Positions 29,663 through 37,949 of a stretch of 64,000 bases of DNA are shown one piece after another (position 1 is the stretch's first letter; every line of letters begins with the position of its first letter). Source of the DNA: a virus; the IMG/VR virus record IMGVR_UViG_3300042691_040362, positions 40,955-104,954 of that record; one strand, 5' to 3'. Position numbers and translations under genes: made by a program. The notes under the pieces were generated by a model. The model ran no database searches. It was given only the letters and a program-made list of their open reading frames with translations, and was not told the DNA's origin.

Positions 29663-30478
29663 ATGGCTGGTAATAAACTTCCCTTATTAATAATTAATTC
29701 CTCCCAAAAACTAATCAATCAATTAGTTCCAACTATTACTCAGATAATTACAGAGACAGGAATTAAAAATATAGGGCAACCTAATATGGAAATGCCTACT
29801 ACGTGTTTATCCAAAAATGAATTAAATTCAATCTTACAATTGAGAAATAATATGGTTGATCAATTAAATTCAATTTCTAGAACAATAGAAACTTTAAGTA
29901 AACCAATAGATACATTAAATACAGTTGTTACAACAACTTCTACAATATTAGATGCTACTAAAACTGCACGTACTGCTGCTAATGTAGCTTTAAGTTTTAT
30001 CCCTTTAGCCCCAGGAGCTGCTCCTGCAGCAATTAATGTTTTAGGAGATCTAATTAATGTTTTAGATCCAAATATCCAAACAGCAAAAAATAAGATATCT
30101 TCTATATCTGAAGCATTAGATTATGCTAATGATAAAATATTTAAATTACTTAATTTATTAAAATCAATAGATTTATATTTAACTAGATGTGGAATACCAT
30201 CTTCAGATTTATCTAATACTAGTGAATATGTAAATAGAATAGATCAACAATATACTCAAGTTCAAGAATCTCCAACATCTTCACAAGTATATAATGGATT
30301 TACTTTAGATATTGTTGAAGAACAATTTTCTCCTACTATAAAAAGAATAAAAGGAGTGGCTAGAAATTCTCAAGGTATTATATTATTACAAACACCACTT
30401 TCATTTACAACATCCACTCAAGTATTAATTGCAGAACTTAAACTAATTATCGATAGAAGTAATTTAAAAGCCTATTGA
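29663..30478 (+). CDS. Virion structural protein (baseplate region)
   Basis: 271 residues. Long helical N-terminal half with a hydrophobic Ala/Pro segment (VALSFIPLAPGAAPAAINVL near 109-128) and a conserved-looking C-terminal end (VYNGFTLDIVEEQF, GIILLQTPLSF, LIAELKLIIDRSNLKAY). The ending recurs in structural proteins of other T4-like marine and Bacteroidetes phages. Exact place in the baseplate unknown. Confidence 0.7.
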   Translation: MAGNKLPLLIINSSQKLINQLVPTITQIITETGIKNIGQPNMEMPTTCLSKNELNSILQLRNNMVDQLNSISRTIETLSKPIDTLNTVVTTTSTILDATKTARTAANVALSFIPLAPGAAPAAINVLGDLINVLDPNIQTAKNKISSISEALDYANDKIFKLLNLLKSIDLYLTRCGIPSSDLSNTSEYVNRIDQQYTQVQESPTSSQVYNGFTLDIVEEQFSPTIKRIKGVARNSQGIILLQTPLSFTTSTQVLIAELKLIIDRSNLKAY

Positions 30479-30483
30479 TTAAA

Positions 30484-30492
30484 TATTTATAA
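30484..30492 (+). promoter_or_regulatory. Class II (late) promoter
   Basis: TATTTATAA, 3 nt before the ATG at 30496. Confidence 0.75.
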
Positions 30493-30495
30493 CAA

Positions 30496-30843
30496 ATGAA
30501 AACAGACATTTTTAAAAAACTTATTAAAGAAGCAGTCCGTGAAGCAATTCAAGAGGAAATGAAAGATCTTCTTTTAGAAGCAGTTAGATCAAATAAACAG
30601 CCTATAAAAGAATCTTTTGATTCTGAAACTCGTACTTTAAATTTTAATACTAATTCTTTACCACCTAGATCTCCTATTGATACTAAAAAAGCATATATGG
30701 ATATTTTAGGAGAAATGGCTCAAGGGCCTAAATCTGGATTAGAAGGAGAATTCAAAATGCAAGGACCCATAGATCCAGTAAATGGAGCTCTACCTGATGG
30801 ACAACTAAGTTTAGATCAAATAATGAATTTAACTAGAAAATAA
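30496..30843 (+). CDS. Virion-associated protein with helical N-terminal tag
   Basis: 115 residues. Residues 1-29 are an amphipathic helix (MKTDIFKKLIKEAVREAIQE) holding two (L/I)xE-A sequences (LIKEA, LLLEA) like T4 prohead protease sites, then a Gly/Pro-rich extended part. Precedes the gp25 gene by a TAATG overlap. Possibly packaged or assembled with the head or baseplate; inference. Confidence 0.65.
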   Translation: MKTDIFKKLIKEAVREAIQEEMKDLLLEAVRSNKQPIKESFDSETRTLNFNTNSLPPRSPIDTKKAYMDILGEMAQGPKSGLEGEFKMQGPIDPVNGALPDGQLSLDQIMNLTRK

Positions 30844-31250
30844 TGGCATTTGGTGCAAAAAAAATATTTCCAATAGATCAAAAACCGGGTACCGCGGTAG
30901 GAATTTCTATTCCTTTTAATGCACCTGCAGTATTTTTTTCAACTTATACCACTAAAGATGCTATTCGAAATAATTTATTAAATTTTTTCTTAACTAATAA
31001 AACAGAAAGATATTTAAATAATAATTTTGGTGCTAATTTAAGAGCATTTATTTTTGAACAGATAACCTCTGGTAATTTAGATTTTTTAAAACAAGATATT
31101 CAGCAATTAATCAGTCAATATTTTACTAATATAAATGTAGAAAAATTAGATATTTTAGAATATCCTGATGCTAATGAAATTAATGTACAATTAACATACA
31201 GTATTATTAATACTGGAGTAACTGATCAAGTAGAAATAACGTTTGCATAA
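30843..31250 (+). CDS. gp25-like baseplate wedge protein
   Basis: 135 residues. DAIRNNLLNFFLTNKTERYL, then NNFGANLRAFIFEQ and ILEYPDANEINVQLTYSI fit the GPW/gp25 family that forms the inner sheath-initiating part of contractile baseplates and shares a lysozyme-like fold. Position just before the gp6-like gene matches the T4-like module order. Confidence 0.88.
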   Translation: MAFGAKKIFPIDQKPGTAVGISIPFNAPAVFFSTYTTKDAIRNNLLNFFLTNKTERYLNNNFGANLRAFIFEQITSGNLDFLKQDIQQLISQYFTNINVEKLDILEYPDANEINVQLTYSIINTGVTDQVEITFA

Positions 31251-33100
31251 TGGCCGCTAATAAAAATATAAAATACATAAATAAAGATTTTAATGAATAT
31301 AGAGCAAGTCTAATTGACTATGCTAAAACTTATTTCCCAACCACATACAATGACTTTAGCCCAGCATCTCCAGGAATGATGTTTATGGAAATGGCAGCAT
31401 ATGTAGGTGATGTTTTATCTTTTTATTTAGATAATCAAGTTCAAGAAAACTACTTACAATTTGCTCGTCAATCAAATAATTTATTTGAATTAGCATATAT
31501 GTTTGGGTATAAACCAAATGTAACAGGAGTAGCAACCACAAATATAGATTTTTATCAAAAAATACCATCTAAACTTTCAGGTTCAGTATATGTTCCCGAT
31601 TTTGATTATGCTTTGTTTATTGACGGAAATGCTACCGCTACTACATCAAATGGTATATCTTTCTTATTATCAGATCCAGTAGATTTTTCAGTATCAAGTT
31701 CTGGGAATCCAACCGAAGTTACTGTTTATGAAATATCAGGTGGGAATCCTGTGTATTTTTTATTGAAAAAAACACGTAAATCAATTTCCTCAACTATCAA
31801 TACTACTACCTTTTCATTTGGTTCACCTGTTAAATTTTCAACAGTTGAAATAAATGCTTCAAATATGGTAGGTATTTTAGATATTGTTGATAGTGAAGGA
31901 AATGAATGGTATGAGGTAGATTATTTAGGTCAAGAAATGGTTTATGATTCTATTAAAAATACAAATGTTAATGATCCTAATTTATCTCAATATAGTGAAG
32001 ATACTCCATATCTTTTAAAATTAAAAAAAGTACAATATAGGTTTGCTACTCGTTTTAGAAATTCAACAACATTACAAATTCAATTTGGAGCAGGTACAAC
32101 AGCTGATGTAGATGAAAACATAGTTCCAAATCCTGATAATGTAGGTATTGGTTTACCATTTGAACAAACCAAACTTACTACAGCATATGCTCCTTCAAAC
32201 TTTTTATTTACTGATACTTATGGTATTGCACCATCAAATACAACATTAACAGTTAGGTATTTAACAGGTGGAGGAGTAACAGCAAATGTATCATCAAACA
32301 CTTTAACTAAGTTAAATGGAACTGTTAAGTTTTTAAATTCAAATTTAAATCCAACTACAGCAAATGATATTTTTGCCTCATTAGCAATTACAAATCCTGA
32401 AGCAGCAAATGGTGGAGGAGATGGAGATACAATTGAAGAAATTAGACAAAATTCTTCTGCAAATTTTGCTACTCAATTACGTAACGTAACTCAAGATGAT
32501 TACTTAGTAAGAGCATTAAGTATGCCTGCTAAATATGGAAATATTTCAAAAGCATATATTGAACCAACTAAAGCTCAAAGCGCAGCATCAGGTGAATCTG
32601 CTGGTATTTTAGATTTATATGTTTTAACAACTGATTTAAATGGTAAATTAAATACTGCTTCGGTTGCTTTAAAACAAAATCTAATTACATATCTTTCTCA
32701 ATATAGAATGATTAATGATGCTATCAATATTAAAGATGGATTTATTATCAATATAGGAATAGATTTTGATATTATTATACTTCCTAACTATAATAGTAAT
32801 GAAGTATTAACAGCATGTATTTCAGCTTTACAATCATATTTTGCTATTTCAAAATGGCAGATAAACCAACCAATTATATTAAGAGAAATTTATATTCTTT
32901 TAGATAAAATTGAAGGTGTCCAAACCGTTAAAACTATTAATATTTCAAATAAAGTAGGAACAAATTTAGGATACTCAGAATATGCATACGATATTTCTGG
33001 AGCAACTAAAAATAATGTAGTTTATCCTTCATTAGATCCTATGATTTTTGAAATAAAATATCCACAAACAGACATTCAGGGTAGAGTAGTATCCTTATAA
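31250..33100 (+). CDS. gp6-like baseplate wedge protein
   Basis: 616 residues. NKDFNEYRASLIDYAKTYFP, then DFSPASPGMMFMEMAAYVGD and LFELAYMFGY near 66-86 are characteristic of the gp6/baseplate J family. The middle (about 375-430) has the conserved IRQNSSANFATQLRNVTQDD YLVRA pattern (written in parts). It dimerises to make the iris-like ring of the baseplate. Stop-start overlap with gp25-like gene. Confidence 0.88.
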   Translation: MAANKNIKYINKDFNEYRASLIDYAKTYFPTTYNDFSPASPGMMFMEMAAYVGDVLSFYLDNQVQENYLQFARQSNNLFELAYMFGYKPNVTGVATTNIDFYQKIPSKLSGSVYVPDFDYALFIDGNATATTSNGISFLLSDPVDFSVSSSGNPTEVTVYEISGGNPVYFLLKKTRKSISSTINTTTFSFGSPVKFSTVEINASNMVGILDIVDSEGNEWYEVDYLGQEMVYDSIKNTNVNDPNLSQYSEDTPYLLKLKKVQYRFATRFRNSTTLQIQFGAGTTADVDENIVPNPDNVGIGLPFEQTKLTTAYAPSNFLFTDTYGIAPSNTTLTVRYLTGGGVTANVSSNTLTKLNGTVKFLNSNLNPTTANDIFASLAITNPEAANGGGDGDTIEEIRQNSSANFATQLRNVTQDDYLVRALSMPAKYGNISKAYIEPTKAQSAASGESAGILDLYVLTTDLNGKLNTASVALKQNLITYLSQYRMINDAINIKDGFIINIGIDFDIIILPNYNSNEVLTACISALQSYFAISKWQINQPIILREIYILLDKIEGVQTVKTINISNKVGTNLGYSEYAYDISGATKNNVVYPSLDPMIFEIKYPQTDIQGRVVSL

Positions 33101-33108
33101 AATAAACC

Positions 33109-34221
33109 ATGGCAGTATATAAAATATTCCCGACTCAAGATACAACATTGTATTCTCTATATCCTGAAATGAATACAGGATTAGATGAAATTTTAGAATC
33201 TTCTTTAGAAGTAGGAAATTATGGAACACCTTCTCCTCAAGCAAGTCGTTTTTTAATTCAATTTGATTCAAATGAAATAATAAATATCATTAATGATAAA
33301 ATTTCTGGATCTCAATGGCAATCTAATTTAAAATGTTTTGTTGCTAATGTTACTGCTTTAAATTCAGACACTACAATAGAAGTATACCCAATTTCTCAAT
33401 CTTGGAATATGGGTACAGGAAGATATGAATATTCTCCAGAAGTACAAAATGGAGCAAGCTGGATTTGGAGAGATTATAAAGGTGGTATTCGGTGGACTAC
33501 TAGTTCATTTGCCCCGGGTTCAACTGGTTCATATTCTTCATCAGTAGATCCAGGAGGAGCTACATGGTATGTAACTCAATCATTAAGTGGTTCTCAAACA
33601 TTTGGATATTACACAGATAAAGATATTAATGTTGATACTACAAATATAGTTAATGCTTGGTATAGTTCTTCTATTGAAAATAATGGTTTTATAGTTAAAC
33701 AAGAAACTGAATTTATTGATAGTGAAGATGTTCAACCTAAAATGAAATATTTTTCTATTGATACTCATACTATTTATCCTCCATGTTTAGAATTTAAATG
33801 GATAGATACTACTTTTAATACAGGTTCTTCAACTTTATCTACAATCAATATTCAACCATTTGTAGTTACAATCGGTGAAAACTCAGGATATTTTTATCCT
33901 GATAGTATCAATGAATTTAGAGTATATTCAAGACCTGAATACCCAGCTCGAGTATTTTCAACTTCTTCTTATTTCACTCAAAATTTCTATTTACCTGATA
34001 ATTCATATTATGCTATAAAAGATTTAGATACAGATGAATATGTGGTTGATTTTGATGTAACATATACTCAATTAAGTAAAGATGAAACAAGTAGTTTTTT
34101 TACTTTATATATGAAAGGATTACAACCTGAAAGATATTATAAGATCTTAATTAAAACTACAATAGATGGAAGTACAGTAGTATTAGATAACTATTATTAT
34201 TTTAAAATTATTAATGGATAA
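33109..34221 (+). CDS. Structural protein, beta-rich
   Basis: 370 residues. VYKIFPTQDTTLYSLYPEMN at the start and SRFLIQFD near 47-54 resemble DNRLRE-like beta-sandwich domains of extracellular and tail proteins. Two further beta domains follow, including FYLPDNSYYAIKDLDTDEYV near 297-316. Probably tail or baseplate periphery. Overlaps the next gene as TAATG. Confidence 0.68.
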   Translation: MAVYKIFPTQDTTLYSLYPEMNTGLDEILESSLEVGNYGTPSPQASRFLIQFDSNEIINIINDKISGSQWQSNLKCFVANVTALNSDTTIEVYPISQSWNMGTGRYEYSPEVQNGASWIWRDYKGGIRWTTSSFAPGSTGSYSSSVDPGGATWYVTQSLSGSQTFGYYTDKDINVDTTNIVNAWYSSSIENNGFIVKQETEFIDSEDVQPKMKYFSIDTHTIYPPCLEFKWIDTTFNTGSSTLSTINIQPFVVTIGENSGYFYPDSINEFRVYSRPEYPARVFSTSSYFTQNFYLPDNSYYAIKDLDTDEYVVDFDVTYTQLSKDETSSFFTLYMKGLQPERYYKILIKTTIDGSTVVLDNYYYFKIING

Positions 34222-34577
34222 TGGAGAAGTTAAATCTAAATAAAAAAGTATATGCTAAAAACCAATATGAGAAAGTTATAGATACTAAATTTTCTCAATT
34301 AGCTACTTCTCCTCCTCCAAATGCACCCCCACCACCTTCTATTTCTATAGATGAATTTTTTCAAAATTATAATGATATATTTTTCCAAATACCTAAACTT
34401 GGAGCTACCAATTCTCATGAATATCTTATAAGAACAAGCTCTGAGTATATTGATGCTGATACTGTAAATAATGATCTCCAGGCTCTAATTGATGAAATTA
34501 ATGTACTTCAACAACAAAATTTAGAACTTAACCAACAAATAGCTAACCTAGCAATTTCAAGCTCACAACAAGTCTAA
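34221..34577 (+). CDS. Small structural or assembly protein
   Basis: 118 residues. A Pro-rich segment (SPPPNAPPPPSIS, about 31-43) splits a basic N-terminus from a C-terminal coiled coil (INVLQQQNLELNQQIANL near 90-108). Likely a linker or trimeric fibre part. Overlaps the following large gene. Confidence 0.62.
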   Translation: MEKLNLNKKVYAKNQYEKVIDTKFSQLATSPPPNAPPPPSISIDEFFQNYNDIFFQIPKLGATNSHEYLIRTSSEYIDADTVNNDLQALIDEINVLQQQNLELNQQIANLAISSSQQV

Positions 34578-36892
34578 TGGAAAAAATAGTTAATATACAA
34601 AATGTAGACCCAAATACACTCCAGCTGCAAGGTTACTCCCCAACAGATGAATCTCTTATATCTAATTTTACAACAGATATTACCTTCAATCCATCAGAAG
34701 ACTATTTAGAATATTTTATTTTAGATTTAAACCAAAATATTTTATTTGGTAATACTGCTGGATATCCTGGTTATCAAATTCAAGATAATAATATAGTAAT
34801 TGATCCTCAAACAGATTTAGAATCACAAGGATTTGAAGAGGGACAATATTATACAATATATAATTTTTTAAAACGAAAATTATCTTCTTCCCCAAATAGT
34901 ACCTTATATATACAAAGTATAAGTACTGATAGAACAGAATTAAGATTAAATACTACCACTATATCTGATATAGATATAGTAGATTTAACAGTCCAATTTG
35001 CAGCCCAAATTGCTAATGCTACAGGTTCATATCTTGATTTTTATTTAAACTTTGGAGATAATAAATTAATAATAGCAAACAATATAGCTTTAGATAATAC
35101 TAATCCAAGTGATCCTACGGTATTAATCAAACTATACGAACCTTTACCTGACGAATTTACACTCCAATCACAATGTTGGGTAGTTGAACAAATCGCTGAA
35201 TCTCAAGCTTATCAAATTGAATTAACAACAGTATTTACTGTTAATGAACAATTAAATTATATTGGTGGTCCAAATTTTAATTTAAATGTTCAAGACCAAA
35301 TTAATAATACTACAACATATCAAAATCAAAATACTTTAAAACAAACAAACTCTACTCAGGGTTCAGGAAGTTTAATGTATCAGATTAATAGTATATTGGC
35401 TGAAAAAGGAATTGAAATTAATATAGATTACTCAGACTATTCTCAATTTGTGCATTTTTCATCAGCACAAACCCGATTAGAAAATTTTTACTATAAATTA
35501 GCATTAATTGAAGAATATACCTCCAATAGTAGTCTTTCATCTGGTTCTTCTGAATCATATACTTCGGCTAGTGGAGAGATATGGAATAATAAGATAAATG
35601 AAATTATAACTAATTTTGATGGTTATGAATATTATCTTTATTATGAATCAGGTAGTCATGCTTGGCCAAAAATAAATTCTGTAGCCCCATATATAAATTA
35701 TTCTACTAATGATATAGTATCAATTAACTGGCTTAATCCCCAAATTTCATCTGCTTCGTTTTTCGATTCTGAAAATAATGATGCTTTAGTAAATACTATA
35801 CCTACATATTTAAGAGAAGATTCTACAAACGATCAATATTTGTTGTTCATTCAAATGATAGGACAACATTTTGATAATGTATGGGTATATCTAAAAGATA
35901 TTACTAATAAATTTGATGCGGATAATAGATTAAATTTTGGTATTTCAAAAGATATTGTTGCACAAGCTATTAGAGATTTAGGTGTAAGAATTTATCAAAA
36001 TAATTTTTCATCTACAGATATATATTCAGCATTATTAGGTTTAACTCCTTCTGGAAGCAATTTAAACATCCCATATATTACTGGATCCTTACCTACGCCC
36101 ACAGGATGGGAGTACATAAATCTATTTGTAACAGCGTCTGATCCAAATGTTCTCGAGCCATTAGATGACGTTAATAAAGAAATTTATAAACGCATTTATC
36201 ACAACTTACCTTACTTATTGAAGAAAAAAGGTACACCTGAAAGTTTAAGAATACTTTCCACTATATATGGTGTTCCTGATACTATTTTTCGTATAAATGA
36301 ATTTAGTGGTAAAACTACAGCAATTTCAAATAATTATGACAATTTTCAAAATCAATTTAACTATGAATTTTTTACTACAAGTTCAGGATATGTTGAAGTC
36401 CCATTATTAATTGATACTGGGTCAGGAAATGGTGTATATGGTGCTGCTCATTATGGTCAAGATTATTATAATGGAGATTCATTTAACGAAGGTTCATCTT
36501 CATTTACAGTAGAATTTAGATTTAAAACAACAGGTATTCCTACCGATCCAAATGCATATAACCAGATACTAGCTTATTCCCCAGAAAACAACTTTGCATT
36601 AGTTTTAGAATACACAGGAACAGGATATACTAGTGGTTCATATAATGGTTCGATTCCTGATCCATATAATGAATATGGGTTTTTAAAATTTATAGATTTA
36701 TCTACAGGTTTAGTTGAAATATTATATTTACCATTTTTCGATGGTGGATGGTGGTCAGTAATGTATACTTTAGGAGATGAAATAACTCCTATAACAGATT
36801 GGATATTGGATTACCTACCTACCCCGGGTAGAGGAGTTTGGGAAGATTTAGGAAAATGGTATGATACTGAAACTTGGTATGATAATCCTTAA
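34577..36892 (+). CDS. Large baseplate/tail protein, probable N-terminal part
   Basis: 771 residues. Includes YNFLKRKL, a long middle with LYMQ-type strands, and YKRIYHNLPYLLKKKGTPES near 540-560 followed by LRILSTIYGVPDTIFRI, similar to T4-like baseplate proteins. At about 635-720 an LamG/ConA-like domain starts (SSFTVEFRFKTTG, NFALVLEYTG) and reaches FFDGGWWSVMY, then an unrelated 40-residue tail (ITPITDWILDYLPTPGRGVW) and a stop. The next gene appears to continue the same domain, so this is probably one half of a split protein. Confidence 0.7.
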   Translation: MEKIVNIQNVDPNTLQLQGYSPTDESLISNFTTDITFNPSEDYLEYFILDLNQNILFGNTAGYPGYQIQDNNIVIDPQTDLESQGFEEGQYYTIYNFLKRKLSSSPNSTLYIQSISTDRTELRLNTTTISDIDIVDLTVQFAAQIANATGSYLDFYLNFGDNKLIIANNIALDNTNPSDPTVLIKLYEPLPDEFTLQSQCWVVEQIAESQAYQIELTTVFTVNEQLNYIGGPNFNLNVQDQINNTTTYQNQNTLKQTNSTQGSGSLMYQINSILAEKGIEINIDYSDYSQFVHFSSAQTRLENFYYKLALIEEYTSNSSLSSGSSESYTSASGEIWNNKINEIITNFDGYEYYLYYESGSHAWPKINSVAPYINYSTNDIVSINWLNPQISSASFFDSENNDALVNTIPTYLREDSTNDQYLLFIQMIGQHFDNVWVYLKDITNKFDADNRLNFGISKDIVAQAIRDLGVRIYQNNFSSTDIYSALLGLTPSGSNLNIPYITGSLPTPTGWEYINLFVTASDPNVLEPLDDVNKEIYKRIYHNLPYLLKKKGTPESLRILSTIYGVPDTIFRINEFSGKTTAISNNYDNFQNQFNYEFFTTSSGYVEVPLLIDTGSGNGVYGAAHYGQDYYNGDSFNEGSSSFTVEFRFKTTGIPTDPNAYNQILAYSPENNFALVLEYTGTGYTSGSYNGSIPDPYNEYGFLKFIDLSTGLVEILYLPFFDGGWWSVMYTLGDEITPITDWILDYLPTPGRGVWEDLGKWYDTETWYDNP

Positions 36893-36899
36893 TTTAAAA

Positions 36900-36908
36900 T
36901 ATTTATAA
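36900..36908 (+). promoter_or_regulatory. Class II (late) promoter
   Basis: TATTTATAA then CAAAAA, 6 nt before 36915, inside the apparent gene split. Confidence 0.72.
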
Positions 36909-36914
36909 CAAAAA

Positions 36915-37949
36915 ATGGGGAGTTTATACGCTAAAAATAAAATTTATACTGGATATGATGGAAATAAGATAGGATTTCAAGCATCATCTAGTGTATCTTC
37001 TTCTGTATTTGCTATGGTAAGAAGTGGAAGTTTTTTTCTTTCTTATCCTACTAATTTAACATTAGAAGGAACAACATATATTCCCTTTTCTGGTTCATTT
37101 CAAGAATTACGTTTTTATAAAACCAATTTAAGTGAAAGTAAGTTTGATGATTATGTAATGAATCCATATTCAATTGAAGGAAACCAATTAATTGGAAATC
37201 AAAGTTCTTTAAAAGCATTAGTATTTAGAGCCCCATTAGGAACAATGTTGGATAGTGGATCTGATACCATAAGAACCTCAATCCATCCGGGAATATCTAC
37301 TATTCCACCCCGCCCAACATTTAGAACTATAGCTGCTACAAGTAGCTTATATACATTAAATGGTATATATTCATTCCCTTCTCAAACTGAAATCATATAT
37401 CAAGATCAATTCTCCTCAGGTGTTAAAAATGCAGTAACTGAAAAAATTAGGATAATAGATCAAACACTTCCAACTGGAAGTACATTATCTCAATATATTT
37501 CTATTCAACAGGATTTCTTAATGGATGAAAACTTCAGTAAAGATATTAATTATGTTGAAGCAGGTTTTTCACCACAAGATGAAATTAACGATGATATTAT
37601 AGAACAGCTTGGCTCATTCAATATAGGTAATTATATTGGTGATCCAAGACAAATATCTTCATCATTAACATATTATCCTGATTTTAACATATTAAGAGAT
37701 AGTTATTTTTCTAAGTATATCCACAATTATGATATATGGGATTATATAAGATTAATTAAATTTTATGATAATTCATTATTTAAGATGATTCAAGATTTTA
37801 CACCTTCACGCGCTGGTTTAGCAACAGGAATTATTATTAAACAGACATTATTAGAAAGAAATAGATATCCATTACCTCAAGCTACAACAAATAGCGAAAT
37901 AACATTTGTAGGTAGCCCAACAACAAAAACATTAAATATACCGTATTAA
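36915..37949 (+). CDS. Tail protein, probable C-terminal part of the split
   Basis: 344 residues. Begins MGSLYAKNKIYTGYDGNKIG then IPFSGSFQELRFYKTNLSES, which reads as the second half of the LamG-like domain that breaks off in the previous gene. It continues with DYVMNPYSIEGN and a long conserved region ending in RDSYFSKYIHNYDIWDYIRL and a DFTPSRAGLATGIIIKQTLLERN motif usual for this structural family. No signal peptide. Confidence 0.7.
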   Translation: MGSLYAKNKIYTGYDGNKIGFQASSSVSSSVFAMVRSGSFFLSYPTNLTLEGTTYIPFSGSFQELRFYKTNLSESKFDDYVMNPYSIEGNQLIGNQSSLKALVFRAPLGTMLDSGSDTIRTSIHPGISTIPPRPTFRTIAATSSLYTLNGIYSFPSQTEIIYQDQFSSGVKNAVTEKIRIIDQTLPTGSTLSQYISIQQDFLMDENFSKDINYVEAGFSPQDEINDDIIEQLGSFNIGNYIGDPRQISSSLTYYPDFNILRDSYFSKYIHNYDIWDYIRLIKFYDNSLFKMIQDFTPSRAGLATGIIIKQTLLERNRYPLPQATTNSEITFVGSPTTKTLNIPY

